DNA of 8,799 nucleotides from Myxococcales bacterium (GTDB lineage: Bacteria > Myxococcota_C > UBA6777). How positions within the stretch are numbered: the first letter of the stretch is position 1; each line of letters opens with the position of its first letter. A program made the position numbers and the translations under genes. Positions 1 through 7,678 of this stretch are shown piece by piece. The notes below the pieces were generated by a model. The model was not told where the DNA came from and made no database searches. It worked only from the letters and a program-made list of their open reading frames with translations. The DNA lies in contig JALTMC010000896.1 in assembly GCA_027005175.1 (NCBI GenBank), forward strand, positions 414 through 9,212, given 5' to 3'.

Positions 1-146
1 CTGCCATGGTTCTATCTCCTGTGACGAGAGTTCATTTTACCATGGTATAAGCACTACCTCTTTTACTCAACCCCCCATGTGTCAGGATAGTGTTTTGCTA
101 GCAACGGGTCTTCACAAAACGGGGACACGAAAGTCTCGTTGTAGTA

Positions 147-3100
147 TTAGGACTGCGACTTCTTTTGTAGGCTCTCTCGTAGCTTTGCAGGTAAGCTTTG
201 CAGGTCTTCTCCCTTAAATAGTCTGATATTCTTGGAGAAGCGATGCTGTGCATTGCTTAGGCGTTGGAGGCGGATACCAGCTTCTGTGGGGGCGTATGGA
301 TCGATGTGTGCGGAGGTGAGGGTGCGCCGAGCCTCACGAACCTGGCGATTGGCGGAGCGGCGTTTGGCCAGCTCAATATGCCCTCGCTCACACTGCAAAA
401 TGGACAAATAAAACGGATCTTGTGTCTTCTTCAGGAATTTTTCGACTTCGGCAATCTCCAACTCCAAGTCTCTCAGGTTGTAGCCCATCAAACGTTCGAG
501 TGAGATCCGCTGAAGTTGATGAACGGCTGCAAACAGAGGGTGTTGGATCTTTTGGTGCAGGGCGATGGCATCTCGAAACATTTGAAGAGCGTTGTCCACT
601 TGCCCGGCATTTTGACTAATGCGTGCGAGAGTGCCCAAAGCCATACCTTCATGGAATGGGTCACCTTCCTCACGAAAGGTTTGAAGTGCCCGTGTGGCGA
701 GGCGTTGGGCTTGCTCTAGGTTCTCTTGATAAAGCTCGATATAAGCCATCTGCTCCAGAGCCAATGCTTCCGGGCGTGATGCTGCCAACTCATGAAAGCA
801 AGCTAGCGCATTTTGGCATAGCTCTCGCGCCTCAGGGAGCTTTCCTTGTCGGCTGGAGAGGCGGGCTAGGTTGAGAATCATTTGCCCCTGGTCGAGCTGG
901 TCGTCCGCTTGTCGATAGAGATACATCGCTTCTTGGTAGTACTTTTGGGCTTCTTTCCACTTGCTTTGGTAATAAGAACAGTGTCCCAAGTGTGCGAGCG
1001 TAGAGCCAATACCTCGACGGTCTCCCAGCTGTCGATACAAACCCAACGCTTCTTCTGTAGATAGCCTGCTCTCTTCTCGATGCCCTTGGTGCCAGAGCAA
1101 CTTTCCCATACGTAGGTGAACTTGGGCTTCTGTAAAAGGTTTGTGCTGTTGGCGGACGAGATCCAATGCTTGTCGAAGCGTCTCATGTGCGGGTTCAATA
1201 TGGCCCTGTAAGGTGAGTAACTCCGCCAGAGCCAACTTTACGGTTAGATACTCTTTTGCGCTGGAGGTTTGAATCTGTAGAAACGATTGGTAGGAGCGTA
1301 TGGCTTCTTCTGTTGCGTATTTGCTCCGAGCCAGCTCAGCCGCTAGCTTGTAATAGTTCGCTGCTTTTTCTAGCTCGTTGGCATGCCGCCAGTGGTGGGC
1401 AAGCGTAGCGTAATGCAGCTCTATTTCTTTGGTCCAGTGTTGCTCCATGACCTCCGCAATTTTGCAATGATACATCGCACGTGCAGCTTCTGACATCTCA
1501 GCATAGATAGCATCGCGAAACTGCTCATGAGCAAAGCGAAGAGTGTCGTTGCCTGTGGTCTCCAGAATTAACAATCGCTGCAGTTGCTCAACGACCTTCC
1601 ACCACTTCTTTGAGGGCATTCCGGTCACAAGGTGAAGCAAGGAGATTGGGGCTTCTCGGCCCAACACTGCTGTGACTGCGAGAAGCATGCGGGATTCGGC
1701 AGGGAGCTTTGCGACACGACGAAGTACCAGTGCTCGCAACGCACTGGGAACGTTCAAGGAGAGGTCTTGGTGTTTTTGGTTGGGTTCTGGTATCAGCAGC
1801 GAATCAAAATGCCACTGGCCTCCCATATCACGTTGCAACAATCCCTCAGCCACAGCAACATGCAGGTACTCGGCTACAAAATAGGGATTTCCCTGTGCAT
1901 ACCGGATCAGTGTATTCGCCAATCTCTCTGGTACTTCCGACATCGCGAGCATATCACCAACGGTGGCGGTGATATCCTCATCTTTAAGTCGGCCCAAGCT
2001 AACTTGGCTTACACTTTTCTGGTTGCTCAGCATCTTAAGGGCGATAGGGCATTCTTCGCTGCGATAAGCTCCTACAAACAGGACATTCGGGAGAGTATTG
2101 GGACGGCTCAAATAGGCCAATGCCCCAAGAGAAAGCTCATCGGCCAGATGCAGATCATCGATCAAAAAGAGAAGAGGTTGCTCGGCAGAGAATTTTTCAA
2201 GCTGCTGTTGTAGAGTTCGGTAGACACGTAGGTGTGCGTGGGAAGGGGCTTGTGTTCCTGTGACAAAGAGCTGCTCTGGCTCTGAGTGAACAAAGGTTTG
2301 GATGGGTGCCACCAACTCTGTGTCTGTTTCGAAGAAAGGAAGTTCAAAGCCCTGTCTTTCTCGTACTTTGTCACCCATGGCTTCGAGAAAGGGATGAAAC
2401 ATACTCATCGCAGGAGCGAAGTGCTCCTGGCATCGACTGACAATGATCTGCAGTTGCTTTACGCGGGCATACTGGGCCAACTCAAGGATTAATCGGGTTT
2501 TCCCGAGGCCGCTCTCTCCTCCAAGTAAGACGAGTCCGCTGGTTTTCTTTTTGCGTAACGCATCGATCTTCGCTTTCAGTTTGTCCCAAGACTCATGGCG
2601 ACCCGTGAGGCTTGGGCGGTAGAGGTAGACTCGGGGCAAGGGTAGCTGCAGCAATGTTGTGCTCCGCTGCCCCTTGTGAGCCACGATAGAGGAGCGATCC
2701 TTTTCATCACCGCTGAGTGGGATCGTCTCTTCCCCTAACTCTGGAAGGAGTGTGTGGGTTACTGCTTCTTTTCTTTTTTTGGGGATGGTTGGTACTTCTG
2801 GATAGGTATCATCCGGGCTTGAAGGGGGCTGATTCTCTTCTGTCAGCCTCAGCCGGGGGGTAAGGACAGGTTCTCCTTCTGGTGGTTGTACCTGAAGTTG
2901 ATACTCTCCAAAGGGAGTTTGTGTTCGTAGGGCTGGGTCGATCTCTTGCAAGAATCCTCCCACAACATCAGCATACCCAATACGATCTTGCCGTTCTTTG
3001 GCCAACATTCGCATAACAAGTTGGTTGAGTGCCGGAGGAATTCCTCTGACTCGTTCGGAGGGTGGAATGGGTGTCTCGAACAAGTGTTGAGCGACCACAT

Positions 3101-4079
3101 CGTAGTGATGTCCTACGAAGGGGGGCTCTCCAACAAGCATTTCGTAAAGAATACAACCCATCGCATAGATGTCAGAGCGGGCATCGAGCAGATCGCCATT
3201 GATCTGTTCTGGTGACATGTAGGGTAAGGTCCCCGCCCCCTCCTGTGTTAACTCCAAGACTTCGCGATTGACTCCTCCTGCAAACTGTACCAGCAAACCA
3301 AAGTCGATCAGAACGGGCCAGCCATCTTCTTGTAAGATGATATTTTCAGGTTTCAGATCACAGTGGACAATACCTTCTCCATGAAGATAGGCTAGAGTAA
3401 TGCTCAGACCATAGGCGGCTTTTAAGGAGTTCTGTAAGTTTTGTGAGGCGGATGGCTTGGTTGTCTCTTCTTCTTCGAGGATATTCCAACGGAACAGAGT
3501 CCCCTCTTTGACAGTCTCGCCAGGGGATTGTGTCGTTGTTTGGGTGGAGTGGCTGGGATCCTCCTCCATTGTGGGGTCGGGCAGACTTTCACCATCGTCA
3601 ATCCAATCGATAATGTAGTCAAGAGAGGGATGGGAGTCTTGCTGGTGAGAACGTTGGGTCTGTGGAGCCTCTTCCACTGTCATATCTGTGAGGTGCGCAG
3701 GGAAGGTCTCTCGTAGATAGTCGCGCAAGGTGGTTCCTGTGACCAACTCCATAGCATACCAAGGGCGCCCCCCATGAACACCTTGCTCCACAATCCCAAC
3801 AATACCAGGGTGCTGGATCTGAGACAACGCATCGATCTCTCGCCGAAGCTGTGACAGCAATTTACGCTTGGCAAGCCGCACAGTCTTAAGCGCAACGACC
3901 TTGCCTGTCTGAATATGTTCTGCCAGATAGACGTTCCCCATACCGCCTTTTCCCAGCTCATCCAGCAGTAGGTAAGACCCCACCCGTTTGCCACGGTCTG
4001 TCATTGTTGCTCGGTATTCCTTGTTGCTCCGACAAATATCTTTGATCCGGGCTACTCTCTCATCACAAACCCATTTCAC
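147..4079 (-). CDS. Ser/Thr protein kinase fused to AAA-type ATPase and TPR repeats
   Basis: This is a large cytoplasmic regulator of 1310 residues, with no membrane segment seen. The N-terminal Hanks-type kinase domain spans about residues 35-380. It has glycine loop GKGGMGNV (43-50), Lys65, Glu81, catalytic HCDLKPEN (239-246, Asp241), DFG (259-261) and SPEQ (289-292). All catalytic residues are present, but Cys replaces the usual Arg before Asp241. An acidic insert (about 127-215) interrupts the domain. A Pro-rich linker leads to an AAA_16-like ATPase with Walker A GESGLGKT (521-528) and Walker B FLIDDLHLAD (638-647). TPR-like helices fill about 890-1185. Such kinases in myxobacteria act as signal integrators; the target here is unknown. 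The GTG at 4079 follows an in-frame TAG. ATG codon 26 (4004) begins just before the kinase domain and is an equally good or better start. It lies 37 bases after the TMTC-like gene, so the two are probably one operon. Confidence 0.93.
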   Translation of the reverse strand: MKWVCDERVARIKDICRSNKEYRATMTDRGKRVGSYLLLDELGKGGMGNVYLAEHIQTGKVVALKTVRLAKRKLLSQLRREIDALSQIQHPGIVGIVEQGVHGGRPWYAMELVTGTTLRDYLRETFPAHLTDMTVEEAPQTQRSHQQDSHPSLDYIIDWIDDGESLPDPTMEEDPSHSTQTTTQSPGETVKEGTLFRWNILEEEETTKPSASQNLQNSLKAAYGLSITLAYLHGEGIVHCDLKPENIILQEDGWPVLIDFGLLVQFAGGVNREVLELTQEGAGTLPYMSPEQINGDLLDARSDIYAMGCILYEMLVGEPPFVGHHYDVVAQHLFETPIPPSERVRGIPPALNQLVMRMLAKERQDRIGYADVVGGFLQEIDPALRTQTPFGEYQLQVQPPEGEPVLTPRLRLTEENQPPSSPDDTYPEVPTIPKKRKEAVTHTLLPELGEETIPLSGDEKDRSSIVAHKGQRSTTLLQLPLPRVYLYRPSLTGRHESWDKLKAKIDALRKKKTSGLVLLGGESGLGKTRLILELAQYARVKQLQIIVSRCQEHFAPAMSMFHPFLEAMGDKVRERQGFELPFFETDTELVAPIQTFVHSEPEQLFVTGTQAPSHAHLRVYRTLQQQLEKFSAEQPLLFLIDDLHLADELSLGALAYLSRPNTLPNVLFVGAYRSEECPIALKMLSNQKSVSQVSLGRLKDEDITATVGDMLAMSEVPERLANTLIRYAQGNPYFVAEYLHVAVAEGLLQRDMGGQWHFDSLLIPEPNQKHQDLSLNVPSALRALVLRRVAKLPAESRMLLAVTAVLGREAPISLLHLVTGMPSKKWWKVVEQLQRLLILETTGNDTLRFAHEQFRDAIYAEMSEAARAMYHCKIAEVMEQHWTKEIELHYATLAHHWRHANELEKAANYYKLAAELARSKYATEEAIRSYQSFLQIQTSSAKEYLTVKLALAELLTLQGHIEPAHETLRQALDLVRQQHKPFTEAQVHLRMGKLLWHQGHREESRLSTEEALGLYRQLGDRRGIGSTLAHLGHCSYYQSKWKEAQKYYQEAMYLYRQADDQLDQGQMILNLARLSSRQGKLPEARELCQNALACFHELAASRPEALALEQMAYIELYQENLEQAQRLATRALQTFREEGDPFHEGMALGTLARISQNAGQVDNALQMFRDAIALHQKIQHPLFAAVHQLQRISLERLMGYNLRDLELEIAEVEKFLKKTQDPFYLSILQCERGHIELAKRRSANRQVREARRTLTSAHIDPYAPTEAGIRLQRLSNAQHRFSKNIRLFKGEDLQSLPAKLRESLQKKSQS
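181..206. repeat. 13-bp tandem duplication in the 3' end of the kinase gene
   Basis: The 12-mer AGCTTTGCAGGT occurs at 181-192 and again at 194-205, giving a 13-base period. On the coding strand the two copies are read in different frames, as LQSL and then PAKL. Because 13 is not a multiple of three, the duplication sets the reading frame of the last 15 or so residues. With one copy removed, the frame would run about 20 codons further, to a TAG near position 90. Confidence 0.8.
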
Positions 4080-4116
4080 ACTCTACACGAAATAGGTTCC
4101 CTCCTGCAACGGATCT

Positions 4117-5760
4117 TCAGTGGTTGTGATGTTGCTTTTCTTGGGAGCTTGGAGCCGGGCGCGAGCGCGGACGATGAATCCGCTTTTTTGGGTAACGCAG
4201 ATGTATCATTTGTAGATAGTAGCGTGCCTTTCGGTCGCCAGGTCTGTTCTGCAAAATCGATCGAAACTGGTGTCTGGCTTTTCGCCATTGTCCGAGCAGC
4301 AGATAGGTTATGGCAAGATTGTTGCGATACATCGCAGGGCCAAATCGCTTGATGCAGCGCTGATAGACGGTAACAGCTTTCTTGAGTTGTTTGGTCTTGT
4401 TGTATGAATTTCCTAACATTCGGCAAAGACGAGGGCTATTGGGATGGTAGCGAGATACATTCTCCCAGAGACTTGGCGCATCTTTCCAGACACGGATCTG
4501 CTTCCATGTGAGCCCCATCCATCCAAGGAGGAGCAACAGAAAGGAGAGCATAGCGCCTCTGTTGATGGCCGCGCTCCAGTGCTTCTGAAGTTGTTGAAAT
4601 CCATAGGCAACGATCAGTGCGATTCCGATCATCGGTAAGAATAGATAGGTGTCAGCGATATAGCGACGGAGGGGCATTAAGTTGCTCACAGGCAGGTAGG
4701 ATGTAAGGAATAAGGCCGACCCTACGCCTGCTGGGCTACGGCGGGTTCGTGGATGTAGCAGAAGAAAAAGGAAGAGAGTCAGGCCAAGGAGACCCAGCCC
4801 GTGATAGATGTCAAAACCATTGGGGCCGACGATATATTTAATACGCAGTCCTATAGGGTAGAAGAACAATCTCAGATGGTAGCCAAAAGCCCATAAGGCC
4901 CGATCGAGGATGTTGGGTAGGGAGCGTGAGGTCTCCACGGCTCCCATATGGCTTTGCCATACCATCCCCAAATAGATAGAGGTCCCGCTGAAGATCGATA
5001 AGACCCCTGCCACCACAGCGGATTGTCTCCACAGAGAGCGACGCTCGGTGTCTTTCAAATTATGAGGTGCAAAGACAAGCACATACCAAAGCCCAAAGGG
5101 CAAGAGGAAGACAGCATTGGGTTTGGAGAGTAAGGCAGCCAAAGACCAGAGCAGGAGAGCCCACATGCTGCTCTTCTTGGGCTCTTGCCCCCAACGATGA
5201 AGCATCCCTAGGGCGCAGAGGCTGAATAGGGTGAGAAGCAGCTCTTTGCGCCCCGTTACCCAAGCGACAGTCTCTACAGAGACGGGGTGGAAGGCAAAGA
5301 CTGCGACTCCAGCAAAGACGGCCCAGCGTGAACGGACGAATCGCAAACACCATCGATAGAGTATGCCGATGATCATGATCCACAGGATCAGATTCGTGAT
5401 ATGGTATCCCCAACCTTGTGAGAGGTCGAAGCTCTTGGCCGTAGGAACACCGTAGAGCATCTGATCGATACGGTAACTGGCAAGCGTAAGAGGAAGAGGG
5501 TAGCCAAAGAAGGGAGGAAACCATCTGTCCCACCAGGAGAACTTGGTGGGGTAAAGCAAGACAGGGTTGCGATACACATACCGGGTGTCATCCCAGTTGA
5601 CAAAGGGGAATGTGACGGTTTGTCCATAGAGCAAGAGTAGGGCCAAGAGCAGGAGTACCAAGGGAAACCAGAGGTGCCAGGAGAAGCCTCCCCCTGTTGG
5701 AGGATTCTGTGGCATCGCTGGCAAAGAGGGGGGAGAAGTACCAGCATTCGGAGAGGTCAT
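4117..5760 (-). CDS. TMTC-like polytopic membrane protein with C-terminal TPRs
   Basis: This is an inner-membrane protein of 547 residues with about ten hydrophobic segments from residue 30 to 415, followed by a soluble tail. It matches the pattern of TMTC/PMT-like proteins, putative protein O-mannosyltransferases of the GT-C fold. Visible hallmarks are FVNWDDTRYVYRNP (53-66) with the Asp pair in the first extracytoplasmic loop, YHITNLILW (119-127), FAFHPVSVETVAWVTGRKE (155-173), LLSKPNAVFLLP (210-221) and ADTYLFLPMIG (369-379). About two TPRs follow (440-515), and the tail is basic and histidine-rich. The family's sugar donor and acceptor are mostly untested in bacteria, so the enzyme role is inferred. 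I chose ATG 5760 because AGGAG lies 9 bases upstream; the in-frame TTG at 5817 adds 19 residues without a clear ribosome site. It is the first gene of a leftward pair with the kinase. Confidence 0.88.
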   Translation of the reverse strand: MTSPNAGTSPPSLPAMPQNPPTGGGFSWHLWFPLVLLLLALLLLYGQTVTFPFVNWDDTRYVYRNPVLLYPTKFSWWDRWFPPFFGYPLPLTLASYRIDQMLYGVPTAKSFDLSQGWGYHITNLILWIMIIGILYRWCLRFVRSRWAVFAGVAVFAFHPVSVETVAWVTGRKELLLTLFSLCALGMLHRWGQEPKKSSMWALLLWSLAALLSKPNAVFLLPFGLWYVLVFAPHNLKDTERRSLWRQSAVVAGVLSIFSGTSIYLGMVWQSHMGAVETSRSLPNILDRALWAFGYHLRLFFYPIGLRIKYIVGPNGFDIYHGLGLLGLTLFLFLLLHPRTRRSPAGVGSALFLTSYLPVSNLMPLRRYIADTYLFLPMIGIALIVAYGFQQLQKHWSAAINRGAMLSFLLLLLGWMGLTWKQIRVWKDAPSLWENVSRYHPNSPRLCRMLGNSYNKTKQLKKAVTVYQRCIKRFGPAMYRNNLAITYLLLGQWRKARHQFRSILQNRPGDRKARYYLQMIHLRYPKKRIHRPRSRPAPSSQEKQHHNH

Positions 5761-5769
5761 ATCTTGTCG

Positions 5770-5774
5770 CTCCT
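5770..5774 (-). promoter_or_regulatory. Ribosome binding site that decides the TMTC-like start
   Basis: The complement strand reads AGGAG followed by nine bases and then ATG at 5760. The alternative upstream TTG start at 5817 has no comparable purine-rich site, so this site favours the shorter protein. Confidence 0.7.
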
Positions 5775-5836
5775 GAACCAAAGATGATGAGTGGAGAAAG
5801 TCGTACCTTGAGCCCAACCAGAAAAGTTGTTATAGG

Positions 5837-5853
5837 ACTCGAACAAATCGAGT
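5837..5853 (+). other. Small dyad in the prfC leader
   Basis: ACTCG (5837-5841) and CGAGT (5849-5853) form a perfect 5-bp stem around a 7-base loop, and the stem is followed by a run of T to 5856. It lies just downstream of the proposed -10 for prfC. It could be an operator half-site pair or a weak leader hairpin. It is too short to call a terminator. Confidence 0.3.
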
Positions 5854-5882
5854 TTTGGATTGTTTTCGGATAGGGGGCTCCC

Positions 5883-7475
5883 TTGTCAAGCACGAATCTT
5901 AGAGAAGAAGCATTACGACGTCGTACTTTTGCCATCATTTCCCACCCGGATGCTGGTAAAACAACGATCACTGAGAAGTTGTTGTTGTATGCCAATGCCA
6001 TCCATCTTGCGGGTGAGGTTAAGTCGAGAAAGAGTTCTCGGAGTACGATATCGGACTGGATGCAAATGGAACAAGAGAGAGGGATCTCCATCTCCTCCTC
6101 CGTCCTTCAGTTTGATTATCTCGGTAGCGCTCTCAACCTTTTAGATACCCCGGGTCACGCAGACTTCTCCGAAGACACCTATCGAACCCTGGCTGCTGTC
6201 GACTCCGCTGTGATGCTGTTGGACCACGCCAAAGGTGTGGAGAGCCGAACACGAAAGCTGTTTGAAGTGTGTCGGATGCGTGAGCTGCCTGTGATCACGT
6301 TTATGAATAAACTCGATCGTGAAGGTCTGGACCCTCTCGACCTGATGGACGAAGTCAGCGCAACCCTCAACCTGAAGGTCACTCCCATGAACTGGCCCAT
6401 CGGTATGGGACGGGAGTTTATGGGTGTGGTTAATCTTGCATCCAAAACCGTGTTCGTCTTTGAAGAGGGCCAAAAGGGTGAACAGATCATCGACTTCAAA
6501 ACCATGTCTGTGGAAGAAGCAAAAGCACACATCCCCACGATCTTGTACGATAAACTCCTGGAAGACCTGGAGCTGATTGAGATGGCCGGCGACGCCTACG
6601 ATCACGACAGCTTCCTGGCTGGCGAACTCAGCCCTGTCTTTTGGGGATCTGCCAAGACCAACTTTGGTATTCAACCCTTGCTTGAATTTCTAGCAGAACA
6701 CACCGCTTCTCCAGCATCTCGTGAAACCAGTACAGAGGAAGTGATCCCCCCCGATTACAAAGACTTTACCGGGTTTATCTTTAAAATTCAGGCCAATATG
6801 AATCCCAAACATCGCGATCGTATCGCCTTTATGCGGGTTGTCAGCGGCCACTTTGAGCGCGGTGTAGATACTGTCATTGGTCGAAATAACGAGAAACTTA
6901 GACTCAGCAAACCACACTCCTTTATGGCCCAAGAACGCTCGATTGTTGATGACGCTTGGCCCGGAGACATCGTTGGATTGTACGATCCAGGCAAACTTCG
7001 GATCGGTGACACCGTCTCTGCCGGAAAACAACTCCTGTTTAAAGGCATTCCTCGCTTTGCGCCCGAACACTTTGTTCGTGTTCATCTCGAAGATCCCTTG
7101 AAACGAAAATCCCTTGACAAAGGATTGGAACAACTCTCTTTGGAAGGTGTTATTCAGCTCTTCTTTGACCCCGAAATCGGACGACAAGCACCGTATCTCG
7201 GTGCTGTTGGTCAACTTCAATTTGAGGTACTCAAACAACGCCTCGTCAAAGAGTACAGTGTTCGTGTGAGCTTTCAGACCTTACCTTTCAAGGTGGCACG
7301 ATGGGTTGAGGGAACTCCTGAGGCGATCGTCTGGCTAGAGCGACGACGCGACTATAAGATGGTCATCGACCGCAACGATCATCCCGTCCTTCTCTCCGAC
7401 TCTGTCTGGCCTCTACAGTATGCTCAACAAAATGTAGAAGGGCTGATCTTCCACGAAATCGAGCCTCTCAAATAG
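5883..7475 (+). CDS. prfC: Peptide chain release factor 3 (RF3), translational GTPase
   Basis: RF3 is a cytoplasmic GTPase that removes RF1 or RF2 from the ribosome after peptide release. The 530-residue length matches E. coli RF3 (529). GTPase motifs are complete: G1 SHPDAGKT (20-27), switch I RGISIS (66-71), DTPGH (88-92) and NKLD (142-145), with GSA (255-257) at the G5 position. Domain II carries FKIQANMNPKHRDR (300-313), nearly identical to E. coli RF3. The C-terminal RF3 domain has DPLKRKSLDKGLEQLSLEG (404-422) and AVGQLQFEVL (441-450). The start is TTG: an in-frame TAG at 5871-5873 blocks extension, no ATG or GTG precedes the P-loop, and AGGGGG (5872-5877) sits 5 bases upstream. It is divergent from the TMTC-like gene. 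I see no clear intrinsic terminator after the stop. Confidence 0.97.
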   Translation: MSSTNLREEALRRRTFAIISHPDAGKTTITEKLLLYANAIHLAGEVKSRKSSRSTISDWMQMEQERGISISSSVLQFDYLGSALNLLDTPGHADFSEDTYRTLAAVDSAVMLLDHAKGVESRTRKLFEVCRMRELPVITFMNKLDREGLDPLDLMDEVSATLNLKVTPMNWPIGMGREFMGVVNLASKTVFVFEEGQKGEQIIDFKTMSVEEAKAHIPTILYDKLLEDLELIEMAGDAYDHDSFLAGELSPVFWGSAKTNFGIQPLLEFLAEHTASPASRETSTEEVIPPDYKDFTGFIFKIQANMNPKHRDRIAFMRVVSGHFERGVDTVIGRNNEKLRLSKPHSFMAQERSIVDDAWPGDIVGLYDPGKLRIGDTVSAGKQLLFKGIPRFAPEHFVRVHLEDPLKRKSLDKGLEQLSLEGVIQLFFDPEIGRQAPYLGAVGQLQFEVLKQRLVKEYSVRVSFQTLPFKVARWVEGTPEAIVWLERRRDYKMVIDRNDHPVLLSDSVWPLQYAQQNVEGLIFHEIEPLK

Positions 7476-7503
7476 ATCTCACCTTGTTCTATCCCTCTTT
7501 CCC

Positions 7504-7543
7504 ATCGAACTCCCAGTGCGGTACACTGTCGAGACCCGCATGT
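7504..7543. repeat. Direct repeat, copy 1, in the prfC to FGE-like intergenic region
   Basis: This 40-base element begins ATCGAACTCCCAG and ends GAGACCCGCATGT. The second copy starts exactly 100 bases later. Over the first 36 bases, 31 agree. Copy 1 also contains a perfect small hairpin, CAGTG-CGGTA-CACTG (7515-7529), which copy 2 has lost. I do not recognise it as any known RNA or mobile element. Confidence 0.8.
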
Positions 7544-7585
7544 TCCCTTGGAGTAGGGGGATCTGTTGGTGATAGGCCGTGCTAT

Positions 7586-7612
7586 GAGTTCGATGCATTT
7601 TTTATCGAACTC
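7586..7612. repeat. Perfect 9-bp inverted repeat with a T-rich loop
   Basis: GAGTTCGAT (7586-7594) and ATCGAACTC (7604-7612) are perfect reverse complements around the 9-base loop GCATTTTTT. The left arm is equally complementary to the start of repeat copy 1 (7504-7512), so two alternative pairings exist. The T run is in the loop and not after the stem, so this is not an ordinary intrinsic terminator in either direction. Confidence 0.7.
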
Positions 7613-7645
7613 CCAGCGCGGTATCTTATCGAGACCCGCGCATGT
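7604..7645. repeat. Direct repeat, copy 2
   Basis: This 42-base copy has the same two conserved ends (ATCGAACTCCCAG and TCGAGACCCGC). It differs from copy 1 mainly in the middle (TCTTA against CACTG) and by a CG insertion before CATGT. Its first nine bases also form the right arm of the inverted repeat at 7586-7612. It ends five bases before the candidate promoter of the FGE-like gene. Confidence 0.8.
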
Positions 7646-7650
7646 GCTTA

Positions 7651-7678
7651 TTGCAAGGGGACGCAAGTCCGGTATTAT
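7651..7678 (+). promoter_or_regulatory. Candidate sigma70-type promoter for the FGE-like gene
   Basis: TTGCAA (7651-7656), a 16-base spacer and TATTAT (7673-7678, five of six consensus bases) precede the ATG at 7734 by about 55 bases. The spacer holds a short dyad, GGAC-GCAA-GTCC (7659-7670), which could be an operator. This is a consensus match only. Confidence 0.4.

Larger units (their letters stand above)
5761..5882. promoter_or_regulatory. Divergent control region between the TMTC-like gene and prfC
   Basis: This is the only space available for the promoters of both the leftward operon and prfC. For prfC a sigma70-like pair is visible: TTGAGC (5808-5813), 17 bases, then TATAGG (5831-5836), each matching four of six consensus bases. 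This would give a leader of about 40 bases. On the other strand TATAAC (complement of 5829-5834) is a good -10, but no convincing -35 stands at the right distance. The two candidate -10 boxes overlap, which would make the divergent promoters compete. The assignment rests on consensus matching only. Confidence 0.4.

Noticed and set aside
121-138. Possible terminator after the kinase gene (GGGAC/GTCTC-like stem around 122-137).
   Set aside because: The stem is only five pairs and has an A-C mismatch when read on the transcribed leftward strand. The T run beyond it is short and interrupted.
1632-2213. Long open frame on the + strand opposite the kinase gene (193 codons).
   Set aside because: It lies wholly within the well-supported ATPase part of the kinase gene on the other strand, and its product has low-complexity, unlikely composition and no recognisable motif.
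6141-6674. Open frame of 177 codons on the - strand within prfC.
   Set aside because: It is a mirror of the conserved RF3 coding sequence, with no motif or ribosome site of its own.
7504-7543. tRNA fragment, because the complement contains GGGAGTTCGAT like a T-arm.
   Set aside because: The following bases do not close a 5-bp T stem and there is no acceptor, anticodon arm or CCA-like end.
7586-7612. Inverted repeat as an intrinsic terminator for prfC.
   Set aside because: The T run is in the loop and the 3' arm is followed by CCAG, not by T residues.
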